A stretch of DNA of 64,000 nucleotides, taken from NCBI GenBank assembly GCA_944380925.1, contig CALWJD010000001.1:62001-126000 (forward strand), in the 5' to 3' direction. This stretch comes from UMGS1491 sp944380925. Lineage in GTDB: Bacteria > Bacillota > Clostridia > Oscillospirales > Acutalibacteraceae. Shown piece by piece: positions 46,427-55,445 of the stretch; positions within the stretch are counted from its first letter, which is position 1; each line of letters opens with the position of its first letter. Under the pieces are notes generated by a model, which did no database searches, had not been told where the DNA came from, and was given only the letters and a program-made list of their open reading frames with translations. The position numbers and the translations under genes were made by a program.

Positions 46427-46570
46427 ATGGCTGATAACAAAAACTATACCAATAATAACAACAACACAAATGGTACAAACGGCAACAACGGCACAAACGG
46501 AAACAATTCTCAAAATCAACAAAACAAAAACAGCAAAAATGAAAAAAATTCTAAAAATTGCGCAAGATAG
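46427..46570 (+). CDS. Tiny Asn-rich protein
   Basis: A 47-residue product that is mostly Asn, Gly, Thr, Gln and Lys (YTNNNNNTNGTNGNNGTNG, then SKNEKNSKNCAR at the end). It is too simple to assign. Short Asn/Gln-rich proteins ending in Cys-Arg-like tails occur in spore formers and some are spore-associated, but this one is not clearly a gamma-type SASP. The ribosome site TGGAGGTGAT before ATG 46427 is near perfect, which supports translation. The frame runs further upstream without another good start. A terminator follows at 46585. Confidence 0.6.
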   Translation: MADNKNYTNNNNNTNGTNGNNGTNGNNSQNQQNKNSKNEKNSKNCAR

Positions 46571-46584
46571 TCATTAACCTAAAC

Positions 46585-46631
46585 AATGCTTTCTTAATTT
46601 TCACTCGAACTTTAAGAAAGCATTATTTTAT
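46585..46631 (+). terminator. Terminator of the tiny Asn-rich gene
   Basis: AATGCTTTCTTAA (46585-46597) pairs perfectly with TTAAGAAAGCATT (46612-46624), followed by ATTTTA. It abuts the stop codon of the convergent ispE gene and may serve both. Confidence 0.75.
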
Positions 46632-47504
46632 CTAATCATCTATAATCACACCGTGAGAAACGGGCTTACATAAAAAAACTTTTTCATAATCTTGCTTCAT
46701 AATTTTTTGGCACCGCTGCGCCGAAACAGCATCTTCAAAAATTCCAAAAACAGCCGAGCCGCTTCCGGTCATAAGCGTTCCTTTAGCGCCTAACTTTCTC
46801 ATCTTATCTTTTAATAAAAAAACTTCAGGATCCTCTACGACATCTTCAAAGCGATTAAAAAGATTATTGCACATTCCCGATAAATCACCACTTTTTAGCG
46901 CAGCATTAATCCTTTCTATTGCCAAAATATTTTTTTCTTCTATGCTCTCTGCTTTTGCATAGGCCGTGCTCGTAGAAATATTAATATCCGGCTTTACTAT
47001 AACCAAATAATATTCAAGTTCAGAGTTTATAGGGTGTAAAATCGTTCCTCGGCCGCCCGCCTCGGAGGTGCCTCCTTTTATACAAAACGGCACATCCGAA
47101 CCGACCTTTTCACCAATTTTCATTAAATCATTTAGCGGCAAGCCGGTTTCAAATATATGATTAAGAGCAACTATAACAGCGGCTCCATCACTACTTCCTC
47201 CGGCAAGCCCTGCAAGACTCGGTATATTTTTTTGTATTTCTATTGCTATTTCGGCAGGCTTTACACCTGTAAATTCAAAAAAACTCTTGGCGGCTTTATA
47301 CATAGTATTATCTTCAAGGGGGCACTTAAAATCTGCGTTACTTTTTATCTCAAAAAAACTATTTTTGGAAACAGAAATGTTTAAAACATCATACAAACTC
47401 ACACTCTGCATAATCATATCCACATTGTGATATCCATCCGCACGCTTATCCAAAATTTCTAATCCTAAATTAATTTTTGCCGGCGCCAATATTTTTACGT
47501 TCAT
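46632..47504 (-). CDS. ispE: 4-(cytidine 5'-diphospho)-2-C-methyl-D-erythritol kinase
   Basis: A MEP-pathway kinase of the GHMP family. APAKINLGLEILDKRADGYHNV is at the start (APAKINLGLEIL), the ATP loop SLAGLAGGSSDGAA is in the middle and KGTLMTGSGSAVFGIF near the end. At about 290 residues its length is normal. ATG 47504 gives the family N-terminus MNVKILAPAKINL; GTG 47516 in frame overlaps its AGAGTGG site. Confidence 0.95.
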   Translation of the reverse strand: MNVKILAPAKINLGLEILDKRADGYHNVDMIMQSVSLYDVLNISVSKNSFFEIKSNADFKCPLEDNTMYKAAKSFFEFTGVKPAEIAIEIQKNIPSLAGLAGGSSDGAAVIVALNHIFETGLPLNDLMKIGEKVGSDVPFCIKGGTSEAGGRGTILHPINSELEYYLVIVKPDINISTSTAYAKAESIEEKNILAIERINAALKSGDLSGMCNNLFNRFEDVVEDPEVFLLKDKMRKLGAKGTLMTGSGSAVFGIFEDAVSAQRCQKIMKQDYEKVFLCKPVSHGVIIDD

Positions 47505-47697
47505 AATCCATACCACTCTAAATTATTTTTTAAGTTCACAAGTAATATTATAATATAAAAAGACATAAAAATGTGATTATTTTAAAATAGGGGCATTCTT
47601 AGTAAATTAAATATCAAAAAAGTATTTTCACATAAACATTTCAAATCCCTACTTCGCTCCCAAAAGCAATATTTAAAATTTATAATTATCAAGGCAA

Positions 47698-47727
47698 AAG
47701 TTTCCGAGCTATTTAGCTCGGAAACTT
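47698..47727 (-). terminator. Terminator of the Clp-like gene
   Basis: AAGTTTCCGAGCT and AGCTCGGAAACTT form a perfect 13-base-pair stem around a four-base loop, followed on the minus strand by TTGCC after four T. It lies 19 bases beyond the stop at 47746. Confidence 0.8.
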
Positions 47728-47745
47728 ATTTAAAACACAATACAA

Positions 47746-49551
47746 TTAACGTTTAAGTTTACCGGTTTCGAATTTAATATCGTGATCCTCTAACCTACAA
47801 GAAATATGATCACCTTTTTTTATTTTCCCACTAAGCAACATTTCCATAAGTGGACTTTCAAGCTTTTCTGCTACTTTCTTTTGGAGTCCTACCGCACCAA
47901 TTCTATGATTAATGTCTTTCTTGGCCATATCGCCCAGCACATCATCGCCAATTTTCAAACTTATATTTTTTGTACTCATTTTATTTTCAAGTCTATCGGC
48001 GAAAATTCTGAGTATCTCCTTAGCATCGGATTGATTTAATTTATCAAATACCAACACATCATCTAACTTATTAACAAAGTTGCTTCCGAAACGTTCCTCA
48101 ACTTTAGACAACACCTTTTGCTTTAGAGTGTTAGTATCATTTTGGGTATCGTTTAATATAATATCATCGCCTACGCTCGAGGTCATTACAACAATAGAGT
48201 TGGTAAAATCTATTTTTCTTCTGTGACTATCGTAAGTAAATCCATCTTCGAGTATTCCCAAAATTTGATTAAATGTAATTCTATCGGCCCTATCTATATT
48301 ATCAAGTACAACCAACGAATATGGCTTTTTCCAAATTTGCTCCAAGAACTTATCATCAATGGAAGAATGAGCAGTATTAATTTTAACAAGGTTACCCATT
48401 TCATGACCCGCACGCTCGGCAAGCGCTGTTTTTCCAACACCGGACGTACCCGTGAGCAAGAATGAAGATTTAGGTTTGGAAGCATTTACAAATCCGTTTC
48501 TTGCGTTACGGACCGCTCCGCACAATTTATCAACAGCTTCTTTTTGCCCGATTATGCTACTCCCCACGCGATCTTTTATGCTACTGAGGCGCTTGCTCTC
48601 AACTGCGGTAATTGGTCCCAAAGGAATACCGGTTTCAGCGGTAATGACGCTCTGTATATCTTCTTCTTTAACCTCGGGGATCACATTGCTTCCCGCTTTT
48701 TTATCGCGCCTTTCCACAAGTTTGGAAGCTAGGCTTAAAACATCTATTGCTTTATCGGGGTATGTACGATTTCTCATATATTTTCCCGTTAAATCTACTG
48801 CCGACATCAAAGCAGAACCATTTATCTTAACGCCTGATTTTTCCTCAAACTTAGGTCTGAGATTTTCAAGTACGCTCAAAGTCTGGCTTGGATCAAGTTC
48901 CTCTAACACCAACTTTTTAAATCTTCTTTCCAAAGCAGGATCTTTTGAAATATATGAATATTCAGAAGTCGTAGTTGCAGCAACAACGTGTACACCGGGA
49001 CGATCCAAGTATGTTTTGAAGAGTTCTCCGGCACCACACTGAACAATTTGATGGAACTCGTCTATGAACAAGATTATATTAGGATCTTGCTTTGCCTTAT
49101 CAAAGAGGGCTCTCATACGAGTTACCGCTCCATCGGACTTGCTATATGCATTACCGGCAATCAAGCTAACCATATTAACTTTTATTACCCTTTTATCTTT
49201 AAAATCATCAGGTACATCGCCCGTAGCGATTCTATATGCGAGGCCCTCAACCAAAGCCGTTTTTCCAACTCCGGCATCACCCGTTACGCAAGCGTTAGCC
49301 TTTCCTTCCTGCGAAAGAATATCAATTAAACTATCTATTTCTTTATCACGGGCAACCGCTTCTTGTCCTTCTCCAAGTTTTGCTTGCTCTGTTAGGTCTT
49401 CGCAGTATCTCGACATTACCGAATAAGAATCCGGATCCATATAACCGGACGATTGCAAAAGCAAGCTGACCGGTTGTAACAACATGTTACATATTGCCGT
49501 AGCAATGGCTGAACCGACAAGCGTACCAATAGTTTTCATATCAAGAGCCAT
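47746..49551 (-). CDS. Divergent two-domain Clp-type AAA+ ATPase
   Basis: A protein of 601 residues with two AAA+ modules like ClpA/ClpB/ClpC. Module 1 has Walker A GDAGVGKT, Walker B IILFIDEFHQ, GAGELFKTYLDRP and the arginine finger KDPALERRF. Module 2 has Walker A GTSGVGKT, but its Walker B reads LVVLDNIDRAD, with Asn in place of the catalytic Glu. The usual N-terminal Clp repeat domain is missing: residues 7-35 are a hydrophobic stretch (TIGTLVGSAIATAICNMLL). The middle coiled-coil of ClpB is also absent, and no IGF/IGL-type ClpP loop is seen. GGAGAATG precedes ATG 49551; ATG 49566 overlaps that site. The role is unknown: perhaps a membrane-anchored unfoldase or assembly ATPase. Confidence 0.8.
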   Translation of the reverse strand: MALDMKTIGTLVGSAIATAICNMLLQPVSLLLQSSGYMDPDSYSVMSRYCEDLTEQAKLGEGQEAVARDKEIDSLIDILSQEGKANACVTGDAGVGKTALVEGLAYRIATGDVPDDFKDKRVIKVNMVSLIAGNAYSKSDGAVTRMRALFDKAKQDPNIILFIDEFHQIVQCGAGELFKTYLDRPGVHVVAATTTSEYSYISKDPALERRFKKLVLEELDPSQTLSVLENLRPKFEEKSGVKINGSALMSAVDLTGKYMRNRTYPDKAIDVLSLASKLVERRDKKAGSNVIPEVKEEDIQSVITAETGIPLGPITAVESKRLSSIKDRVGSSIIGQKEAVDKLCGAVRNARNGFVNASKPKSSFLLTGTSGVGKTALAERAGHEMGNLVKINTAHSSIDDKFLEQIWKKPYSLVVLDNIDRADRITFNQILGILEDGFTYDSHRRKIDFTNSIVVMTSSVGDDIILNDTQNDTNTLKQKVLSKVEERFGSNFVNKLDDVLVFDKLNQSDAKEILRIFADRLENKMSTKNISLKIGDDVLGDMAKKDINHRIGAVGLQKKVAEKLESPLMEMLLSGKIKKGDHISCRLEDHDIKFETGKLKR

Positions 49552-49667
49552 AATATCATTCTCCATGTATTTAAGTTTTAAAAAAGTAATCTATCTGCGC
49601 AAATTACTGTACAGGTACTATTTTAACATTTTTCAAAGCATTTGTCAATATAATTTTATTTTTGTTT

Positions 49668-51389
49668 TTACTTTTCCATAATTCTTTCGACTATTTTCTT
49701 GGCAGTCGATTTATAAATTTCAAGATTTTCTCTGCTATTCGCTTGCATAATAAGATAAAATTTAATTTTAGGCTCTGTGCCCGATGGACGAACTATAATT
49801 TTACAGTTATCTTTTAGATCAAACCTTATTATATTAGAGTGCGGCAGGTCTTCATTTATAACCTTCCCATTTCTACTATCAAAAACAGTTGAATTTAAAT
49901 AATCGTAAACTTTCAAGATATCCAAGCCCTTAAGTTCATTCGAAAAATTGTTTTTAAGTCGTCCCATAATATCTTCTATAATTTTTCCGCCATCAACACC
50001 CTTGACTTCAAAGCCCAAGGTTTTTTCGCCAAAGAAACCATATCTATTGTAAAGCTTTTCAAGAGCTTCGCACAAATTCATTCCTTCATCTTTGTAACAA
50101 GCGGCCATTTCAGAAACAACTAAAGCCGCCGAAACAGCATCTTTATCCCTAACATAAGCACCCGTCAGATATCCGTTACTTTCTTCGAACCCAAAAACGT
50201 AATCATTTTCACGTTCCTCTTTTTCGAGTTTCAGAATTTCGGATGCTATATTCTTAAATCCCGTAAGAACCTCCCGCATCTCGCAGCCATAATTACGAGC
50301 GATACTGTCCACCATCATTGTGCTGACTATCGACTTTATGGCAACAGGTTTTTTAGGAAGAGTTTTTGCTTCTTTCCGCTTGCTTAAAATATAATTAAAA
50401 ATCAGCACGCCTATTTCGTTACCGCTTAAAATTTTATACTCTGATCCGTGCTTAACGCAAACGCCTAAACGATCACAATCAGGGTCCGTGGCAAGAATTA
50501 TATCCGCATCTTTTTCTTTTGCAACTTTTAAAGCCTCTGAAAAAGCTTCAATATTTTCGGGATTTGGATATGTACAAGTCGTAAAATTCCCATCGGGATT
50601 TTCTTGCGAAGAAACAACGTATAAATCTTTAACTCCAGCTTTTTTTAAAACCTTACTGACAGGAATATTTCCGGCTCCGTTTAGTGGTGTATAAACAACA
50701 TTTAGATTTGAAATCGGAAAATTAAATATACGCTGATCCATTACATGTTTTTCATATTCTTCATAAACACTCGGGGCTACAAATTCAATTAATCCCAAAC
50801 TTTTTGCAACTTCAAAATCTAAGATTTTAGTATCCGAAAATATATTCAAAGAGTTAATTTTTTCAAAAACTTTGGAAGCTATATCTTCAGACATTTGAGC
50901 CCCGTCTTCGCCATAGCATTTATAGCCGTTATACTCTGCGGTATTGTGGCTTGCCGTAATCATAACTCCCGCCTGAGCCTTTAAATTCCGAACGCAAAAA
51001 GAAAGAAATGGGGTTGGCATTAATTTATCGGTAATATAACTTTTTATTCCGTTACCCGCCAAAACCTTTGCGGTCTCCTTTACAAAAAGCCCCGAATTAT
51101 TACGTGAATCATAAGATATGGCAACTGAAATATCGCTTAAATATTTTTCAGTTAAAAAATTTGCCAACCCTTGAGTTGCACGGCGCACGGTATAAATGTT
51201 TATTCTATTGGTGCCTGCTCCCATAACGCCACGCAGACCCGCCGTTCCAAATTCGATAGATTTATGAAACCGCTCTTTTATTTCTCTGGCGTTGTTTTTT
51301 ATACTTTCAAGCTCATTTTTAATTTGATCATCCTCCGCACGGCTTACCCATTTTGCGTACTCCTCATTAATATCCAATTTACCGGTCAT
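49668..51389 (-). CDS. Phosphoglucomutase/phosphomannomutase (PgcA type)
   Basis: Converts glucose-6-phosphate to glucose-1-phosphate, or mannose phosphates. It has the phosphoserine loop GVMITASHNTAEYNGYKCYG, the metal loop ATDPDCDRLGV, the sugar loop FGFEESNGYLTG and the phosphate loop VRPSGTEPKIKFY. About 573 residues, typical of PgcA. The frame extends to 51455; ATG 51389 (MTGKLDINEEYAKW) gives the family N-terminus, with AAGGGAGA 14 bases before it, a little far. Confidence 0.9.
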   Translation of the reverse strand: MTGKLDINEEYAKWVSRAEDDQIKNELESIKNNAREIKERFHKSIEFGTAGLRGVMGAGTNRINIYTVRRATQGLANFLTEKYLSDISVAISYDSRNNSGLFVKETAKVLAGNGIKSYITDKLMPTPFLSFCVRNLKAQAGVMITASHNTAEYNGYKCYGEDGAQMSEDIASKVFEKINSLNIFSDTKILDFEVAKSLGLIEFVAPSVYEEYEKHVMDQRIFNFPISNLNVVYTPLNGAGNIPVSKVLKKAGVKDLYVVSSQENPDGNFTTCTYPNPENIEAFSEALKVAKEKDADIILATDPDCDRLGVCVKHGSEYKILSGNEIGVLIFNYILSKRKEAKTLPKKPVAIKSIVSTMMVDSIARNYGCEMREVLTGFKNIASEILKLEKEERENDYVFGFEESNGYLTGAYVRDKDAVSAALVVSEMAACYKDEGMNLCEALEKLYNRYGFFGEKTLGFEVKGVDGGKIIEDIMGRLKNNFSNELKGLDILKVYDYLNSTVFDSRNGKVINEDLPHSNIIRFDLKDNCKIIVRPSGTEPKIKFYLIMQANSRENLEIYKSTAKKIVERIMEK

Positions 51390-51500
51390 TATCTTTTTTA
51401 ATTCTCCCTTAACTAAACACATCATCTTAAAACACACAAACCCGTATTTTACCACATAACGATAGCTAATTCAACAAACAAGCAAAAAACGATCCTATAT

Positions 51501-52142
51501 TTAGCTACTAGTTTTTGGGCCTGCCCAATTACTAAGTTTCTGCAGTATTTCCAAGTATTGTCGGGGATTCAAGCTTTCGAGTTTATCCACCTTGTAACTC
51601 GATAAAATATTTTTTAAAAGTTTTTCGGAGTTTTCGAAACCATTTATCACTTTATTTAAATTTTTTACATCACTATTCGAAATTTTTTCAGATTCCACCT
51701 CCGGCAAATCTTCCCCCGCATATATATAAAGCCCCAATCCAAACATAGAAATATTTTTAACCAAACACCGCATAATTGCTTTATTTATATCAAACATACT
51801 GGCAGCTTCCACCACTATATTTTTCTTATACTTTGAATCATAAGTATAGGGCTTTGACTTCATCGCTTTATTTGCGTTATCCATAACAGGGAGCCACATT
51901 TCGTGTGTAAGCCCATTTATGGTTACGCTCGTAAACACCATGTATCCGGTATCTTTATCATATACGTACGGAAGCTGATTTTCGCCAAAAAGTTTAACTT
52001 CATAACAGGCTTCGGGGTATTTTTTCTTTATCTCAGCCCACGCATATGGCCAAGAAATATAGCTAAGTCCATTTTTCTTTTCTATGTGATCGCCAACATT
52101 TATATTAAATAAATTTTCAAAAACAGAATTTTTCCCTTTCAT
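51501..52142 (-). CDS. DUF1071-type single-strand annealing protein (phage Sak-like)
   Basis: The 213-residue product has the DUF1071 pattern: LSYISWPYAWAEIKKKYPEA, YVYDKDTGYMVFTSVTING, HEMWLPVMDNANKAM and AASMFDINKAIMRCLVKNI, then GLGLYIYAGEDLP. These are single-strand annealing proteins usually carried by phages and their remnants. About 70 extra residues form a charged helical tail. TGGAGG lies before ATG 52142. No phage gene is nearby, so it looks like a stray or adopted recombinase. The annealing function is inferred from the family. Confidence 0.8.
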   Translation of the reverse strand: MKGKNSVFENLFNINVGDHIEKKNGLSYISWPYAWAEIKKKYPEACYEVKLFGENQLPYVYDKDTGYMVFTSVTINGLTHEMWLPVMDNANKAMKSKPYTYDSKYKKNIVVEAASMFDINKAIMRCLVKNISMFGLGLYIYAGEDLPEVESEKISNSDVKNLNKVINGFENSEKLLKNILSSYKVDKLESLNPRQYLEILQKLSNWAGPKTSS

Positions 52143-52251
52143 AATACCTCCAACTTTCAAAGAACATTTAGAAATTAATACTAATATCATTTCCCCATTT
52201 TTTTACTTTATAATACAAAAAGGAGATTATTGTTAAAAACATTTGCAAGAA

Positions 52252-52280
52252 TTGATTTTAATATTAATTTGTGGTATAAT
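52252..52280 (+). promoter_or_regulatory. Promoter of the secreted M16 protease gene
   Basis: TTGATT (52252-52257), a 17-base spacer ending in TGG, and TATAAT (52275-52280) form a near-consensus sigma-A promoter with an extended -10, about 45 bases before the start codon. Confidence 0.75.
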
Positions 52281-52323
52281 TAACATAAGTTTAATTTATA
52301 CAAATGCACTTAAAAGGAGCACA

Positions 52324-55300
52324 ATGTTAATGAATTTATTAAAAGCTAAAAACAAAATTCTGGCATTATTTCTTGCATCTTTAAACTTAGTTACCATAGC
52401 TGCACCGATTTCTTATGCACAAACTACGGATACAGCCGCGCAAGTAGCCGTATCGTCAAAAGAAAATATATCTCAATATGGATTTAGTCTTAAAAAGTCA
52501 TTTTCCGTACAATGGCATGACCTTTTGGAGTACAGACACGAAAAATCCGGAATGTGGCTGGTTGTTGAAAAAAACAATAATGCTGATAAAAGATTTGAAA
52601 TAATGGTTCGTACCCCTCCCGAAAACGATAAAGGAATAAACCATATAATAGAACACTGCGTGTTAAACGGAAGCGAAGAATACCCTTGCAAAAACATGCT
52701 TTGGGAACTCCACCAAACATTATATAACACGTTTTTAAATGCTATGACATTTCCTTGCTACACGACATTTCCTGTGGCAAGTTTAGATGAAGATGAGCTG
52801 TTTTCCTTAGCAAAAATTTACACAAGCGGAGTATTTCACCCGGCGTTTTTAAAAGATGAACGTATATTTAAAAAAGAAGGAATCCGCTTCGAGCTTGACT
52901 CAGAAAACAAATTATCTCCCAACGGTACGGTATTTAATGAGATGCAAGGGAAAAACCCCGATATGTTAAACTCCGTATTAAAGACTATATTTCCGGATAC
53001 CCAAAGTAAAAATGTATCCGGCGGAATTCCTGAAAAAATAATGGATCTTTCCTATGAAGAAGTTTGCAACACATATAAAAAGTACTACCACCCATCAAAT
53101 ATGGTAGTGTACATGTCCGGTGATATAAATTACGAAAGATTCATGAAATTTCTCGATGAGGAATATCTTAAAAACTATGATAAGATAAATGTGGATCATA
53201 TAAAGTACGAATCTCAGGATAAATCAAAATTGCCCGAAGAAAAAACCGTTTATTATTACAAACAAGCAACCGATAAAAATATTATTTCCGCCAATGTTGT
53301 TTCGCTCTTAGATTATGAGTTTTATATCAAAAATGAATATGGTCTTGATATTTTAGCTCAAATTATAAATAACGCCAACAGCGAAAGAACGAAATTTCTA
53401 AAAAGCAAAGGATACTTAGCCATCAGATCCATTGTTTACGATCATTTCTACGATCCGGCGATGGTAATTGAATTAGATTCGGAAAAAGAAGATCTGGTTT
53501 CACCCGAAAACACAAAGAAAGTGCTCGGTGAGCTTTTTGAAAAATATCCGATAAGACAATCTGAAATAGATGCTATAATCGGCGCAAAAGATTTCAGCAA
53601 AAAATTAAACCGTGAAACAAATCTATACGATTCCTGTCTAGATTCAAGCCATTTCATAAAATCTTTCATAAAATTCGGCGATCCTTGCAACGATAAGTAT
53701 TTTGGTATGTTAGAATCAAAGAGTGTATGGTGGAAAAAAATATGGCGCTATATTTCCAAAAAGTGCGGCTGCCAGTCATCAGATAAAATTGATCTTAATG
53801 AATTGACGAAAGATTTACTGCATAAACAGCATAAAACCATTATTGTGTTTAAGCCTTCTGACGACAAATCACTTAGCAGCAAAGAAAGATTAAAAGCAAA
53901 AATTGATTCTCTGCAAAATAAAAAAGATGAGCTTACTAAAAATTATCAAGAGCAAAAAGCCTGGGCAGAATCTCCGAACGACAGCCAAACTGTAAGTGAA
54001 ATCAAAAAAATGTTTAAAAAACTATCGCAAATAAACATGCCTAAACTCGCTTGCGAATTAGAAGATAAAAAAATAGAAAATGTAAGTTGCTATCACTCTT
54101 TTCAGGATATCGGGGATTTCATTTCTTACAAATTGATATTCAATATAAGTAATTTAACACAAGAAGAGTTAAAATATGTTGAGTTGCTCGCCAACGCCTT
54201 AAATAACAACAATACTCAAAAACACTCCCGAGGAGATTTAAACGAATTAAAATCAGATACTTGCCGTTTAGTAAGCGTAGTAACAACTTCCACAGATGAT
54301 AAAAACAGCAGAAGCGCATCTATGATAGTTGACATTGTAATGGATAAAAACAAATCCAAATCCGCAATTGAGCTATCAAAAGAGCAGCTCTTTGACATTG
54401 ATTTTAAAGATATTCACTCACTGAAGAAATTTGTGGAATCTACAACTGTTCTAATGGCTTCAACCCCCAAGCCGCTTGCAAAGTTTTATGATATCTTAAG
54501 CAGAGAAATTTCTCCTGTTTATAGCTATTTAAATAAAGACAAGAACTATGATGATACCGAAAAATTTTATAAAGAAATACAATCTAATTTATCGGATGAA
54601 AAATTTGTAGATTCGCTTGCAAGCAAACTAGAAAACTTGAGAGATAAAATTTTTAACATTAATTCATTGCAAGGAGCCGGAATATGCTCAACCGAAGAAA
54701 ATGAAAAATTATCGGAAGAAAATTTAAAAGATCTTTTGGAACGCTTGAGCAAAAAGGATTTCGAACAAAAATCAGAAATAAATTTAGTCCCCGGCAACAA
54801 GAAAAATATTGCTTGTATAGATCCAACCACCTCCAATAACAACATCGCTTGTTTGGCGGATTGTAAAGAATTATCTGATAGCGCAGATTTTGACGTTACT
54901 TGCAGAATAATTACCGATAAATTTTTAGCGCCAAACATCCGTGAAAAAGGCGGAGCGTACGGAGCAGGCATTTCAAGAATACCGAGCACCGGAAAAATTG
55001 TTATAAATTCTTATTGCGATCCTAACTTAAAATCTTCAATAGATATTTTTAAAGGTATCCCTGAATTTATTAAGAATTTAAATCTTGAAAGTACTGAAAT
55101 AGAAAATATTTCAAAAAGCCTTTTGGGAAATTTCTTCCCTAAAAACAAATTGGATTTATTTTCAAATCAAGTAGAAAAACTAATTTGCGAAAAATTAGAT
55201 TACTGCAAAAAAATCAATTCAGATATTGATGCCATAAAAAATATAACAACAGAAAAAATAAAAGAACATGGCAAAATCTTAGAACAAGCAATATCTAATA

Positions 55301-55371
55301 TGCAAATATATTTAATTTCAAGCGACCGCAAAAATATAGAAGAAAACACATTTGACGAAATATTTGAATAA
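52324..55371 (+). CDS. Secreted M16 (PreP/insulinase-type) metalloprotease
   Basis: A 1015-residue zinc protease. The inverted zinc motif is NHIIEHCVLNGSEEYP (His107, Glu110, His111), and the third ligand is expected near KKEGIRFE. The single-chain length and the sequence around PCKNMLWEL fit the M16C branch (PreP, mitochondrial Cym1), a chamber that digests peptides. A signal peptide precedes it (KILALFLASLNLVTIAAPIS, cleavage near SYAQ), which is unusual, as most bacterial relatives are cytoplasmic. AAAAGGAGC lies before ATG 52324; the frame is open from 52243. A promoter at 52252 and a terminator at 55384 make it a single-gene unit. It probably feeds on or processes peptides outside the cell. 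Confidence 0.85.
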   Translation: MLMNLLKAKNKILALFLASLNLVTIAAPISYAQTTDTAAQVAVSSKENISQYGFSLKKSFSVQWHDLLEYRHEKSGMWLVVEKNNNADKRFEIMVRTPPENDKGINHIIEHCVLNGSEEYPCKNMLWELHQTLYNTFLNAMTFPCYTTFPVASLDEDELFSLAKIYTSGVFHPAFLKDERIFKKEGIRFELDSENKLSPNGTVFNEMQGKNPDMLNSVLKTIFPDTQSKNVSGGIPEKIMDLSYEEVCNTYKKYYHPSNMVVYMSGDINYERFMKFLDEEYLKNYDKINVDHIKYESQDKSKLPEEKTVYYYKQATDKNIISANVVSLLDYEFYIKNEYGLDILAQIINNANSERTKFLKSKGYLAIRSIVYDHFYDPAMVIELDSEKEDLVSPENTKKVLGELFEKYPIRQSEIDAIIGAKDFSKKLNRETNLYDSCLDSSHFIKSFIKFGDPCNDKYFGMLESKSVWWKKIWRYISKKCGCQSSDKIDLNELTKDLLHKQHKTIIVFKPSDDKSLSSKERLKAKIDSLQNKKDELTKNYQEQKAWAESPNDSQTVSEIKKMFKKLSQINMPKLACELEDKKIENVSCYHSFQDIGDFISYKLIFNISNLTQEELKYVELLANALNNNNTQKHSRGDLNELKSDTCRLVSVVTTSTDDKNSRSASMIVDIVMDKNKSKSAIELSKEQLFDIDFKDIHSLKKFVESTTVLMASTPKPLAKFYDILSREISPVYSYLNKDKNYDDTEKFYKEIQSNLSDEKFVDSLASKLENLRDKIFNINSLQGAGICSTEENEKLSEENLKDLLERLSKKDFEQKSEINLVPGNKKNIACIDPTTSNNNIACLADCKELSDSADFDVTCRIITDKFLAPNIREKGGAYGAGISRIPSTGKIVINSYCDPNLKSSIDIFKGIPEFIKNLNLESTEIENISKSLLGNFFPKNKLDLFSNQVEKLICEKLDYCKKINSDIDAIKNITTEKIKEHGKILEQAISNMQIYLISSDRKNIEENTFDEIFE

Positions 55372-55383
55372 AAGATGCTCTAC

Positions 55384-55416
55384 AAAAAGTCCCGAGTTAT
55401 ATCGGGACTTTTTATT
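55384..55416 (+). terminator. Terminator of the M16 protease gene
   Basis: AAAAAGTCCCGA (55384-55395) pairs perfectly with TCGGGACTTTTT (55402-55413), followed by ATTTTG. It lies 13 bases after the stop codon. Confidence 0.9.
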
Positions 55417-55445
55417 TTGGTTAAAATTAAAAAATTTAAGTATTG

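Noticed and set aside
47746..49551. Type VI secretion ClpV or ordinary ClpB
   Set aside because: No other secretion genes are near, the N-domain and middle domain are missing, and the organism looks single-membraned.
51501..52142. A prophage around the annealing protein
   Set aside because: No integrase, terminase, capsid or att-like repeat is seen in the flanks, which are housekeeping or protease genes.
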